Shown: piece after piece, positions 11,505-23,531 of the stretch
Numbering within the stretch: the first letter of the stretch is position 1
Layout: each line of letters opens with the position of its first letter
Source: Chamaecyparis obtusa
Lineage: Eukaryota > Streptophyta > Pinopsida > Cupressales > Cupressaceae
Direction of reading: 5' to 3'
Assembly: GCA_027943335.1 (NCBI GenBank)
Contig: BSBK01007736.1
Coordinates: 1-64,000 of the forward strand
DNA length: 64,000 bases
Made by a program: the position numbers and the translations under genes
Notes under the pieces: model-generated
Told to the model about the DNA's origin: nothing
What the model saw: the letters and a program-made list of their open reading frames with translations, nothing else
The model's database searches: none

Positions 11505-12869
11505 TCAAATGAAGTACTACTTCAAGAATTGTCCATGAACTGGCAACTCCTGAATATCACCATTAAAATCCTTGGTGATGTAAGAATCTTGGCCCCATTT
11601 CTCATGAATCAGATATGGCCCTAACTAGATGGGATCAAATTTACCATGCTTCCCCTTATCCTTCAGTCTGGCATTCCAAACTAACACCAAATCACCAGGC
11701 TCAAACTTTCTATCAACAATCTTTTTATCATATAAATTCTTAACCTACAACTGCAATTTGGCATTCCTTGCAACTAATTCTCTTCTAGTTTCATCCAACC
11801 TAATGAGGTCCTCAATTCTCAACTACATTTCATCATCAATGTCATCATCATACAACTGCACAAACTTGTACATCTCCAATAAATTGTTCTAAGGCATCCT
11901 AGCATGAATTCCATACACTAGGTCAAATGGTGCACAACCAATTGCCCTCTTCATAGTTACCCTATCAGCCCATAAAGCTAATGGCAGCTTTGAATTCCAT
12001 GCCCTCTTATTCTTCTCCAGAATTCTCTTCAAGATTTTAATCAAGCTCTTATTAGTAGATTATGCCTGACCATTTCCTTGCGGATGATAAGGTGAGGAAT
12101 TAGAAATCTAAATTCCCAAACCTTTGAAAAATTCCTTATATTCAGGAGACCTAAAGCACATAGCATTGTCACTCACTATCCTCTCAGGGCACCCAAACCT
12201 TGTAATAATATTGTTCATCAAGAAATCAATTACCACCCTACTAGTTGCATTCCTTGTAGGTACAGCTTCTACCCACTTTGTAAAATAATCAGTGGCAACT
12301 AAGATCCATGAATGTCCTCCACTTGACTTGTTTGGTATCTCCCCTATGAAATCAATTCCCCATTTCTAGAAAGGAGCCTAAACTTCTACTGGTTTTAATG
12401 GTACATTACCTAAAAACTTAAGCTTACTAGAGAACCTTTGACAAGCCTCACATCTCCTTACCAACTGTTCTGCATCCTTAAAGATTGTGGGCCACCAAAA
12501 TACTACTCTCAAGATCTTATGAGTAGTTGTTTTACCCATGTAATTTCCACCACAAACTCCCTCATGCATCTCCTTCAACAATAGATTAGCCTGATTCTCA
12601 TCTACACATTTCAATAGTATGCAATCCAAATTTTTTCTATACAGCTTACATTTCACAATTACATACTTGATGGCCTGTAACTTCAATGTCCTCTTTTGAT
12701 TATCATTCATACTATCTGGACACCTCATGTTTCTCAAATAGTAAATAATATCCTGATACCAAATACAATCATCCATATCACATGTATAATCAATTTCAGA
12801 ATGATTTACCTGGTTCACATTTAGATTGGATTGGGCCATCAGCTTTGCCAATCCTTGTCCTCTAACCAA
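11505..12869 (-). pseudogene. Gypsy integrase, with in-frame stops
   Basis: Integrase joins element cDNA to host DNA. The N-terminal HHCC zinc domain lies at about 12380-12560, ending CEACQRFSSK. The catalytic core follows, with the first Asp in KWGIDFIGEIP near 12350 and the second in RIVSDNAMCF near 12175. The third acidic residue is lost: after SSPYHPQGNGQA (about 12070-12105) the expected Glu codon is replaced by a TAA stop at about 12058-12060. The C-terminal part, with a VKNLYDKK block and FEPGDLVLVW near 11650, remains readable. Stops at 12378-12380 and 12366-12368 plus several others, mainly TAG at Gln positions, disrupt it. Confidence 0.85.
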
Positions 12870-14410
12870 TTTAGTGATCTGGATCTCAACATTGAATTCC
12901 TAGATCCTATTGATCCATCTGCATCTTCTTCCAGACACCTCTTGCTATGAGAAAATGTCCTTCATAGCTACACTTGGCACAAAAGAAATCACAACTGCTC
13001 CCATCAAGTAACATCTAAAAGCTTTGATTGCTTTCACAAGTGCATAAGCCTATTTCTCATTTATGTCATACTTTAATTCTGTAGCCTACAAAGATTTACT
13101 GAAAAATGCAATAGGCTGCTCAAAACCATCCTTATTCTTTTGTAACAAAACTGCAGCAATAGTATGAAAAGATGTAAAAGAAAAGATATGCATTGGGACA
13201 CTATAATTAGGTGCCTTTAGCATTGGTGCATCTTTGATAGCCTGCTTGATATTCTTGAAAGCCTCATCAGGCTCACCCTCCCAATTGATTACAGATCCCT
13301 TCTTTAACATCTTGGAAATAGGTCTAGTAACCTCTACAAAGTTTGTCACAAACCTCCTTAGAAAATTGACCTGACCAAAGAAGGACTGAATCCCTTTAAC
13401 ATTCTTTGGCCTTTGAATTTTATCAATTGCTGCTACCCTCTTTGGGTCAATTCTCACTCCTTACTTCCCAACTAAGTGGCCAAACAACTTACCTTTTGTG
13501 ACACCAAAAGCACATTTCCTTGGGTTTAATGAAATGCCAAATTCCAAGGCCCTCATAAATATTTTCTCTAAATGAGCACAATGGTCCTCTTCCCTCTTGG
13601 AATAGGTATTTAGATCATCCTGATACACAACAAGGAAATCATTAATGAAATCTGAAAAGGCAACATCCATTTCCCTCTGAAAAGTAGCACCAGCATTTGT
13701 GAGACCAAAAGACATTCTCACATAGACATATGTTCCCCAAGGTGTTGTAAAGGCTATCTTGAATTGTTCTGATTCCTTAGCAATGACCTGATTGTAGCCA
13801 GAGAAACCATTACTCTCTGCAACATAGCCTCCATATTGGGCAAACAATAATTATCTTTCAATGAGCTGATATTCAAATTCCTGAAGTCCACACAAAGCCT
13901 GATGTCACCATTCTTTTTTCTTACAGGAACAAGGTTTGACACCCAAGAAGAATGTCTTATAGGCTTGATAATGCTAGCATCTCTCAACTTCATTAATTCT
14001 TCTTGCATCTTGGGTGCCAAAGTAGGATTAATAGGCCTTTGTTTCTGCCAGAAAGGTTTAGCATCTTCTCTCAATGGAATAACATGCTGAAATAAATCCT
14101 CTCTATAAACCTTTAGGTCATCATATGACAATGCAAAAAAATGCCTAAATTTCCTCAATAATTCAATCAAAGGTCTCCTTACCTTTTGAGATATATCTCT
14201 ACCAATGTATACCTTCTTAGGTGCCTCATGTGATCCAAGATTTATCTCCTCAAGATCAGCATGATCTTCTCCTTTGATATTCTTCTGAACTCTATCTTGG
14301 TTGTCAAAAATAGTCTCCAAAACAATAAGCCTTTTGGGCACCTTGTTAGTTCTAAGCTGAATAACCTCATTGCCTAAGAGAACCTCCCTTCCTTCTATTG
14401 ATTCAACCAA
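12870..14410 (-). pseudogene. Gypsy reverse transcriptase and its C-terminal RNase H, frameshifted
   Basis: RT copies element RNA into DNA. The N-terminal part (13850-14410) shows VSNLVPVRKKNGDIRLCVDF, then NYCLPNMEAMLQRV. The next conserved stretch is missing, and the frame shifts to GFSGYNQVIAKE at about 13800, so roughly 28 bases appear deleted. The fingers and palm continue with MSFGLTNAGATFQREMD and the catalytic VYQDD near 13620. After a stop at about 13458-13460, connection and RNase H sequence follows (VNFLRRFV, then QPIAFFSKSL). TAG stops at 13086, 13050, 12945 and 12900 (first plus-strand base of each codon) fall where related proteins carry Gln. The region joins integrase directly, with no second RNase H between them. 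Confidence 0.88.
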
Positions 14411-15100
14411 GGCTGAACAATCAAGTTCTTGACATGATACTGATCCTTACAATCCATAAACTTCAAAATATCATTATCATCATCAAAAACTTTCCAATTC
14501 TCAACATTATCTGGTATACTAGGCCTAGCCTGAATTTCAACTTTAGAGATACAAGAGAATGTGACATCATTGGGATTGATTGCAATATTGGCTAATAAGT
14601 CAACCATCTTGTTGTTACTCCTATCCTTCCACTCAATATTGAAGGCATCAAAATGCTCAATCAAATCTCACACTGCATTCCTATATTGTTTCAACCTTCT
14701 ATTCTTGGAAGCATACACTGACCTGACTTGGGACACCACCAACTCAGAATCACCAACAACACTTAGATATTTAATACCATGCTTTTGTACCAACCTCAAT
14801 CCTAACAACAAAGCCTCATATTTTGCTATATTGTTGGTACAAAAGAAATTCAATGTGAAAGAGAACTTGTAGGTGTTTCCATCAGGAGAAATAAGTAAAA
14901 TACCTGCTCCTGCACCATCTTTGTAGTTTGCACCATCAAAGTACATTACCCACAAATCACCTTTCACAGAGTTAGCATCTACCTCAACAGAGATAGGTGA
15001 CAAATTATGTTCATTTTCAAATATAGGGATCTCTGCCCTAAAAGCATTAACATCAGTATCCACAAAACATGTAGTTTCATTATCTATGTTTCTCTCAATC
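14395..15100 (-). pseudogene. Additional RNase H domain located between protease and RT
   Basis: The translation contains WVMYFDGANYKDGAGAGILL near 14940 (first Asp), NNIAKYEALLLGLRLV near 14820 (Glu) and VVGDSELVVSQV near 14740 (Asp). After a TGA at 14665-14667 comes DLIEHFDAFNIEW, then NKMVDLLANIA near 14590 (last Asp). The D-E-D-D set is therefore recognisable, and the order matches the archaeal-type RNase H carried by plant Tat-like elements. In Tat and Ogre elements this domain usually lies after the RT-linked RNase H; here it lies before RT. The single TGA fits CGA to TGA decay. The tail (PSIPDNVENWKVFDDDNDIL) leads straight into the RT linker. Confidence 0.8.
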
Positions 15101-15129
15101 ATGTGGCATACTCTTGGCTCCCGTTCAAT

Positions 15130-15590
15130 CTTGGCAAACTGATCATCAATCTTGAAAGTTGCATAGGATAGATCACACTTTAAACTTCCACCCATGGCAG
15201 CACTCCACCTTATAGATAGAAACATCCCATAATGAGGAGGGATATCCACCACCAAAAAACTCATTGTTAGCTCTTTCTATGGATATGCTGCCAACCTATA
15301 TGGCATTGCATTGATAGTCCCAATGACTAGTACCTCCCTCTGATCTATTGCACAACACCTGCCCTACACTGTATCAACTTTAAGGTCCAACCTCTCCATG
15401 ATTTTGAAAGGCATGATAGTATTAGAGGCACCACTATCAATCCTACAATTTCTTAACTTCATCCCATTCAAAATAACACTTAAGAAGAATGGGTCAATAT
15501 TTTCAAGTCTGGTATTGACAGAACTGTCCAAATATATTGGAGGAATTTGAGACACAATTCCTTGAGCAGTAACATCCTTCAAAGGTTTAT
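15130..15590 (-). pseudogene. Gypsy aspartic protease
   Basis: The protease that cleaves the polyprotein is marked by CRIDSGASNTIMP at about 15400-15440, with the catalytic DSGA intact. The domain continues through a TAG stop at 15277-15279 into MSFLVVDIPPHYGMFLSIRW and MGGSLKCDLSYATF (about 15155-15264), the expected C-terminal half of this family. Start and end of the mature enzyme cannot be set from sequence alone. The upstream frame is broken at 15637-15639 by another TAG. Confidence 0.75.
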
Positions 15591-15639
15591 CCTGAGATCC
15601 ATTGCATGAAGTTTCATTTTTGTGAATATTACCAATCTA

Positions 15640-18508
15640 TGCAATAGCTTTATCTTTATGATCAGGGATCTTCAACAATTCTGACAATGGAACCTTAACT
15701 GTAATTTGTGACAATACAGATAACATGTCAATAGGGGCAGAAGCAGGAATCTCAATCTGCACTGCCTTAACATCCTTTTGCTTGTCTGACACATTAGGTG
15801 TATTGACCACCCTCATTTTTTAAACCTTAGCCATTGTGTTAACTGGCTTCTCAATCTCACTAGAGACCTTTTCAATTCCAACTCCCTTAGGCTCACAATG
15901 CTTACCTTTTACATTCTTGAATTTTACCATGTGATCAACCTTTGATTTGTTCTCATTAGGTTCTCCAAAGTTGGTACTCTTTATAAACATTCCTGTAGCT
16001 TTCTCATTTGTATTCCTTGCCACCATGCCTCTAGTTTGCACCTAGGCAATCATTTCTACAGTAATCCTCTCCATCTCTTCTCTGGAAGGTCTTCTCAAAT
16101 TTACTGGCTTGGGAGAAGAGTTCATGTTACATATTTTCTGATCAACGCATTCACCATCAGAAAAAACCTCTTGATGAAAAAGGGCTTGATTATGTCTCTT
16201 CACATTCATCAAAATCAGAATCATCTTCATATCCTAGATATGAAGAAGCCATGTTGCAACCAACATCATCTTGTTCTTCTTCTTGTTCTATCTCCTCATT
16301 GCCACAATCTTGATTTGCAGCCATAGATTGTGCAACCACACAATGCTCTGTAGAATGAGGGGAATGGCATGCAACACACCATGGCACATTCTCCATGACA
16401 TTTATTGAAGCTTTATGTAGAGGTTCAGGGACACCTTTGTCATTGTTTCCTCTTGTAGCAGGGACAATAGGCTTGCCATCCTTCCATTGGGTGTTGTAGG
16501 GGTAATTCTGTAGTCTATTCTGCTTACTAAAATTATTGTTGAACTGAGGCCTCTCATTGGTAGGAGCACTGATGTTCCTATTTGTAGGTTCCTTCAAATC
16601 CTTCAATCCATTAAGCACCTTATCCAATTTATCTTCTTCTTGTCTCCTAGATCCAACACTCTTATCATTTTCTTTCTTATATTTCTTATCCCCAAACAAC
16701 TTTGGGTCATCTCTCTTTCCACCCAACTTTCCTAATATTTTCATGTTGTTCTCAATATTGACAGGAATCCTAAAAGCATGCCTAAGAGTTCTTGTTTCTT
16801 TATCCCTTAATAAATATCCCATCTTCCCATCAAATGCATTGAAGTATGTAGTCAGACAGACATTGTCATCCAACCGCATGACTTGGAACAACTTGTGCAT
16901 ACCTTTCTAAAATCTCATGTTGAACTCAGCTGCAGACTCATTCTGATTTTTCCTTATGGTATTGAATTCATTCAACATGAAGCTAGCATTACGACTATCA
17001 CCATACTACTCTTTGAAACATTTCTCAAAAGAGTCCCAAGTATCAATACATCTATCAGGAAGCCTCTTAAACCAATCTCTAGCATCCTCCATTAGAGATT
17101 GAACAAAAAATTTCATGACTACATCCTCATGCTCTACCTCATAATCATTAAGCATATCAACAAATAACCTAAGATGCTCCTCACAACTTATAGCATTATT
17201 ACTAGCAAACTTAGGTACCTTATCTCTAATATCATTTGGAAAAGCATTTGGATAGCCAGGAATTCCATCAAAACTTATTTGCCTATAGCCTTCTAATTGC
17301 ATAGGTCTTCTTTGAAAGCTCGAACTAGTGTTAACCCTAGGATCAACATTAACATCTATATTTATTTGTGCATTTGACTGCTACCTAGGATCTGCACCTA
17401 TCCTAGCAGATGTAGAAGGAAAAGAACTAGTAGCATTACTAAGTGGAATAGTAGTAGTCATAGATGGCATACCTAGTTCAGTAGCAGATGGGCCAAGAGC
17501 ATTAGCTGAAGAAGCCTGCAAAAATTAGATCTTCCTTTTCTTTTCTACAATGGTAGTGTCAACCTCATCTCTCTCTAGTTCTCTTGCAAGGTCCTCATCT
17601 TCTTTTCTCCTTCTCTCCATTTCAGTGTCCTTATTTGAATCAGGTGGTGGGATCCCTAGTATTGTTGCTGGTTTGCTTGCTTGGTCACCCACCATCTTCT
17701 ACTTTCCTTTCTCATTAATGATAACAGCAGGGCTAGTGATCCCATGCCCATCCTTATCTTTAGGCAAAGGGACATAGCTTCGCACTTGTCTAACCACAAG
17801 GCCCTCATTTTCAAATTCATGATCCTATAGTAAGCATTCTTGCTCACTCCTCAAGGCATCAAGATCACCAAAAACATCATGCTACAATGTTCTAGGAGTA
17901 GAAGCAAGAATTTTGTTTCTCTCCTTCATTTCATTTATTTTTCTAATAAGAGACTACCTCTCTATCAAAGCATTTACCTTTTTAGCCTCTCTCTCCTCCT
18001 GTAATCTTTTATGTATGGCATCCTGCTCTACCAACTGCAACCTTAGTGCATTTGCGTCATCAGGATCTACCATAATGTCATCAGAACTAGATGACACATC
18101 CATATCAGAAATATTTTGATATGGGAAATGGACCTGCCTATGTCTCATGGGTTCTCTTCTAAATTGATCTTCATCGAGATCCAAGTCAACCTCTAAAACC
18201 ACATCTTTGTTTTGTTCATTCTGACCTGCAGGCAAAGGACCTTTGTCCTGAAATGCAGCCTTAGGGGTATCATAAAATCTCTCTTCAGAGTGATCACCTT
18301 CTGATCTAGAAACTCTATTTTGTGAACCATCCTCACTTGAGGATACATGTGGTCTTCTGGCTCTAGCATTTCTTTGTTCTCTCATGGGAGCACTGTTAGA
18401 CTCACCATTCCTTCTAATCCAACTCTTCTTTCCCTGTTTAGGTAATTGCTCCAAAGTGACCTCCAGATTCTTTCTAACATATGACCTAGTATTTCTCCTC
18501 TTATTCAT
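15640..18508 (-). pseudogene. Gypsy Gag, with coiled-coil start and CCHC-like knuckle
   Basis: The putative start ATG is at 18508 (MNKRRNTRSYVRK), about 230 bases inside the primer site. The first 180 codons are acidic and Ser-rich, followed by a charged helical stretch (HKRLQEEREAKKVNALIER). The retrotransposon gag core lies at 17006-17302, with LRLFVDMLNDYEVEHEDVVM and ARDWFKRLPDRCIDTWDSF, and continues to 16900. A compact knuckle CVACHSPHSTEHC (CX2CX3HX4C) lies near 16370. TAG stops at 17006-17008, 16907-16909 and 16042-16044, with others near 17951, 17885, 17827, 17699 and 17382, break the frame. No frameshift is needed to follow most of it. Confidence 0.82.
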
Positions 18509-18620
18509 GCTTCTTCAATATGTTGCACTGGTTCAAACCTTTGAGTCGCCACCCACCTAGATGGGAAATCTTCAAAACAACAGGAAAACAAGAACACACT
18601 TATACCTTTCTCTTTAGATT

Positions 18621-18648
18621 CTCCCCAGTAGAGTCTCCATTTTGTTGG
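18621..18648 (-). repeat. Second copy of the primer-site/LTR-edge sequence, 118 bp inside the true one
   Basis: CTCCCCAGTAGAGTCTCC followed by ATTTTGTTGG matches the real primer-site and LTR junction at 18739-18766, with two mismatches. It is followed by unrelated sequence, so it looks like a small tandem duplication of the junction. Confidence 0.75.
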
Positions 18649-18738
18649 TGACTCGGATGGGCCAAACCAATATGGTCAATAAGATACTAAAAAATTTGTA
18701 ACCATAACTAGAGCTCCTTAATAGGTTTTCCTTATGTT

Positions 18739-18757
18739 CTCCCCAGTGGAGTCACCA
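18739..18757 (-). promoter_or_regulatory. Primer-binding site of the gypsy element
   Basis: The minus strand reads TGGTGACTCCACTGGGGAG, three bases inside the 5' LTR. It begins with TGG, as primer sites do, and resembles the TGGCGACTCTGCTGGGGA type that I recall for Ogre/Tat elements (tRNA-Arg). The tRNA assignment is inference. Confidence 0.65.
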
Positions 18758-18760
18758 TTT

Positions 18761-21301
18761 TGTTGGTTGTGGATTATTCCCTTTGATCTTCAACTTGCAC
18801 ATTTACACTTTGATGGATAATTTAAATAAAACTCTGACTCTATCACCACTCCAAAGTCCATAAGAAAGAGGGCCAACTGACAAGGATCAAAAGATCCTTC
18901 TACACTTTGAGCTTCAGTGCTCAGGCGGGTGTACCCTTGACTCACTTCTTCAAAGGAGGCTAAAACAATATTCCACTATATCTCATATAAAATTGTTAAA
19001 GATTTATCAAATAATGTTTGTGTTTGTAGTTATTAACCATGCATACCTCAAGTGGAAGGACCAGTGCCTTATCCCAGGGCTCAGAGTCACCTAACTCTAT
19101 ACCTCAACTGAATACGTTAAATCAAACGCAATGGAATTCGAGGTAAGTGCTTTGCCTATTACCCCTTTCCCTCAAGCACAAGGACATCAAATTCTAAACT
19201 TGACTGCAAACTCACTGAATTCACCTAGAAGACTTTAATCCTAACTTTGTTAGGAACTCAAAGATAAATTCAAAATACTCTTTATTTACCATATGTTAGC
19301 ACACTTTGTGAAACTAACATATATGAGCTCAAAGACAAGAAGAAGAAATACACAAGATATAAGATTGGGATTCAAAATGTTCTCATTAACACAATCAGAA
19401 TGATACCAAGATCAGAAAAGTCACAAAATTAGACTTCTATCTGTATATTACAGTCAAAAACCAGGGACCAAAAGCAACAATGTTTTGGAACCCCTTGGAA
19501 CTGACAAAATTCTGCAACTTATACCACTAGCTAGCTTGGGATCCTCAAGATTGGATGCAACAAGCTTCAGACAGCTAGGGTTAGGGTCTCAACCACCCAA
19601 CTTGCTGGAAACGATCTAAAAAGTTATTACAGGGGTGGGAAACACAGTCAATCAGGAAAGAGGAAATCCTGAACTGATCCACAATCATGAAATTCTTCTC
19701 TGCAAGTATAGGGGATCACAAAACTAGGCTCAAAAGGACACCTTGCAATAAGCCTTGAGCACACAACCAAAATGGTACAAGCTCTGCAAACAATCCAACA
19801 ACACCCTGGACCACACCACAAATGGCAAACCCATCATATCTCACTGAATAGGGTCATTTCTGCAATTAATTCCATAAATTTGGTACTTTCTGGTCGCTGA
19901 AAGTTCTCAAAAAAATTTGAATTTGAACCACAACAGCTAAATCCTTGGCGCTTGCAGAGAACGATAGCCCACATTCAAACTGAGACCAGCTTTAAAACAC
20001 AGCCGTCTGATCAATCTCTCTTCACGGCTTAAGACTCTCCTCTAAAAGTGGCCCCACCAGACTTAGCGAATTAGCGACAAAGGACCTTCACCAATTTGTG
20101 AAATATTTCGCTCCTTCGCTAAACAACTTAGCAACTTCTTGACCATCGTTCGCGCAATCACCAGACAAACTAGTGAATCCTCTTATCTTCTCGCAAGTGC
20201 GCAAACACATTAAATTTGTTAACACCGCTAGATTTTACAACTCCACCAAACCTCAGACCCCACCTGGGTCCACCTAGTGCCACATGTCACTAAACCATTC
20301 GCTGATCCATGCCCAGTCACTGGCACATGACCCACTTACAATAAGCCTTTGAAATGAACGGCTAGCGTAAGATCTCATGGCTCTGAAAAATCCCATGTGA
20401 ACTTACGCTGGCCGTAGGATCCATCCTCATCATAGACCCTTCTGACAATGGCCCCACCTCCAAGCACATCCACGTCGACCAATAAGAAACCTCCAACTGC
20501 AAGCACACATGTCACACTGGACCCACTGAGCACAAGAGGCAACTTGGCAAAATGGAATAAAATCTGACGGATGGTGCATGATCACAAAGGCTTGGAATAT
20601 TCCTTGCGATTATACGCTGACCGTTAGATTAAAAGCTTTCAACACGGGCCCTCTGACATAAACCAACTCATCAACATGCGGACGAATGAAAATGCGCCAA
20701 CTCAGAACAGCATGGCACATAAGAACTACCTGGCAAACAAGACCCACCAATGAACTACCGCTTGACAAAAAGTAACATCAATGGCTAGTGTAAGATCTCA
20801 TGGCTCTGACAAATCCCATGTGAACTTACGCCAACCATTGATCTTCTGACACTGTCAGGTCCCACTGCACCTTTAGAAATTCAGGTCCCACTGACACACG
20901 CACAATCACTAACCCGTGGACCAATAAAAATTTTTTGACAAGGCATATGGCAGGTGGACCCACTGATAACTCTGCAAGATAAAGCCAAGATCCTTAGGAA
21001 AAATATTAAAATTGTAGGGCGCGATTGCGGACTTAGGAAAAATAAAGGGACCCGGTGGAGAGAAAGACTAATTGCGAACCGGGGTGACATGGAAACTTAA
21101 AAGGCACATGCAGAAGAGGCATTTAAGTAACCTGTGAAAAGGTAACACGTGAAAAGAATAAAGCTAGGGCACATTCAAGTTTTGAAACCTAACGGCTAAA
21201 TTCTGAACGTTTTGCCTAAGGTTTAACCAGGGACCAGAAAAATCATTACAGAGAGTAGGGGAAAAGACCAGGAGCCATGAAATTTTTTGCACATGCTAAC
21301 A
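18761..21301 (-). repeat. 5' LTR of the gypsy element
   Basis: Starts TGTTGGTTGTGG and ends CTAACA, and is colinear with 8708-11266. It differs by many scattered substitutions and a few small indels, so the insertion is not recent. Palindromic modules recur at 20358-20415, 20562-20629 and 20778-20841. Confidence 0.92.
20358..20841. repeat. Three palindromic modules in the 5' LTR
   Basis: Modules at 20358-20415, 20562-20629 and 20778-20841 are equivalent to those in the other LTR. Several arms carry different substitutions from the 3' LTR copies. Confidence 0.78.
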
Positions 21302-21306
21302 ATGAT
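21302..21306. repeat. Target-site duplication ATGAT (right) of gypsy element
   Basis: Exact match to 8703-8707, directly after the LTR terminus CTAACA. Confidence 0.9.
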
Positions 21307-21928
21307 AACAGATCTTCTCTTTCCAATACTTATTTGATCTTCTCAATCAGATATATCTTTGTTATGTCTGTCACTGCCTTACTCAAACACTTTTACTGAT
21401 CTTTTCCTATATCAAAATGCTTCTCTGTTCTATATATGAGATCCTTCATACTCTTTTTCACTCATACATCATTTCATGGTTCAGATCTCAGCTTATATAG
21501 ATAACAAAATAACTCCCTAGATGAAGATCAATGATCAAGATTTTCTACTTATGCCGCTTAAGAATTCCCTAAATTTGATAGGCTGCATAGATTACATAGG
21601 AATCAATGATTACAAATCTAAGGTATAATTACCTCTATGATTTCCTCAACAAATATTAAATATTGTATGGATGTCAGAAAAAATGGTTTACCTTAGTGTT
21701 TGTGCCATTACAAACACATATGTCAAATTTGGCTTGCTCAGCATATGAAGTCTCTAACACTCGGCATTAACTGTTCTTCATTTACTAGTGCTCGACACTG
21801 ATATATCTACACAATGTGGCATAAATTTTTCAACTATTACAGAAGTACTCAGTGACCTCTGACTTTCTTGGTAGTAACTACTACTTGGTAATTGTACAAG
21901 ATACAAGTCTAGACATGACTCGATCTTT
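21307..21928 (-). mobile_element. Continuation of the older copia-like LTR, with a possible TATA box
   Basis: This stretch lies between the gypsy element and the solo LTR and should continue the interrupted LTR that begins at 8207. On the minus strand it shows CTATATAAGCTGAG near 21500 and CATATATAGAA near 21435, either of which could be a TATA box driving leftward transcription toward the primer site at 8193. The outer end of this LTR was not identified. Confidence 0.4.
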
Positions 21929-21933
21929 ACTAG
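21929..21933. repeat. Target-site duplication ACTAG (left) of solo LTR
   Basis: ACTAG directly precedes TGTTGATTGCGG and recurs exactly at 24896-24900. Confidence 0.85.
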
Positions 21934-23531
21934 TGTTGATTGCGGATTATTCCCTTTGATCTTCAACTTGTAGATTTACACTTTGATGGATAATATAAAA
22001 ATCCTGACTCTATCACCACTCCAAAGTCCACAAGGAAGGGGACCAACTGACAAGGATCAAAAGATCCTTCTTCACTTTGAGCTTCAATGCTCAGGTGGGT
22101 GTACCCTTGACTCACTTCTTCAAAGGAGTCTTAAAATGATGTATACTATACTCACACAAGTCTAAAAATTTTATCAAATGAATGTTTATGTTTGTGTTTG
22201 TTAACCATGAAACTTCAAGAGAAAAGACCAGTGCCTTATCCCAGGGCTAAGAGTCACCCAACTGTATACTTCAACTAAACACCTCAAATCAAACACAATG
22301 GAAACCAGAGTAAGTGCTTTGCCTATTACCCCTTTCCCTCAAGCACAAGAAGATAAAATTCTACACCTGGCTGTGAACTCATTGAATTCACCTAAAAGGC
22401 TTTAATCTTAACTTTGTTAGAAACTTAGAGATGAATTCAAAATACTCTTTATTTACCATACATTAACACACTTTGTGATATTAACATATATGAGCTCAGA
22501 GACAAGCAAGAAGACATACACAAGATACAAGATTGGGATCCAAGAATGTTTTCATTAACAAATCCAGAATCAACATACAATTAACATGACACAAAGCTAA
22601 GAAAAAGACACCAAATCAGACCTCTATCAGTGTTTTATAGTCAAAAACTAGGGACCAAAAGCAATAAGATTTTGGAACCCCTTCAAAATTCAAAAACTCT
22701 CTAACTTATACCCCCTAGTCATGTTGAAAATCTACAACAAGCTATGGATGACTAGGGTTAGGGCTTCAACCACCCAACCTGCTGGAAACGGTCACAAAAA
22801 TTATTGAAAACACTCCTCGAGCCAAGAAAGTCCTTCACCAGGTACAAAACCTCCTTTGCAATTAACTGCATAGACCCTGGACCACATCGCAAATAGAAAA
22901 CTAGTCATTTGTCACCGAACAAGGTCACTTCTGCATTGAAAACCAGTCCAATCTGGTCGCTAGAAACCCTCAAAAAATTTGAATTTGAAAACAAACGGCT
23001 ACATCAATGGTACCAGCAGAGAAACAACGGCCCACATTTAAACCTTCATCAACTTTATATCTTCGCCGTTCGATCAATCTTCCCGGGCTTCACAACTCTA
23101 ACTCATCCAGGCACCTCGGCTTTCATTCAGCGAACTGGCGACAAAGCATTTCTTAGTCGTGGAATGAAAATCTTAACTTTGAGTAGACTCCACAAACACA
23201 CGACTACACATGTTAAAATATTCTGCTTTAAGTCATCAGGTGAACTGGTGACAAAAGCATTTCGCTAGTTCACAGAAAACATCCTGCCTTCGCTAAAGAA
23301 CTTAGTGACCTCACGACCACTATTCGCCAAGTCTCCAAATGAATTGGGGAACCACCAAGTCATCACACGAATGAGTGACAAGATAGAAATATATCGGCAC
23401 CACCAAATCTTTATTCACTCGGCCACTAACTCTGCAACCGTGACACACGATGCCACCTGTCACAACACCATTCGTAGAATACCGCCCTGTCACCAACACC
23501 GGATCCATGCTCTGCAAGACTTTGAAAATGA

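Larger units (their letters stand above)
8708..21301 (-). mobile_element. Complete Ty3/gypsy LTR retrotransposon, 12,594 bp, inactive
   Basis: The element is bounded by LTRs of 2559 and 2541 bp that begin TGTTGG and end CTAACA, flanked by a perfect 5-bp target duplication ATGAT. Read on the minus strand, the internal 7.5 kb holds, in order, a primer site, Gag with a coiled coil and a CCHC-like knuckle, an aspartic protease, an RNase H, reverse transcriptase with its own RNase H, and integrase. This is the Ty3/gypsy RT-then-INT order, but with an additional RNase H placed before RT. Many in-frame stops and at least one RT frameshift make it non-autonomous today. It inserted into the LTR of an older copia-like element. 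Long LTRs and the primer-site type recall the Tat/Ogre branch; the branch call is inference. Confidence 0.93.

Noticed and set aside
13902..16910. Plus-strand frames of 60-117 codons across the gypsy interior (e.g. 14561-14872, 16036-16326, 16557-16910)
   Set aside because: They are antisense shadows of Gag, RNase H and RT, with skewed hydrophobic composition and no family pattern.
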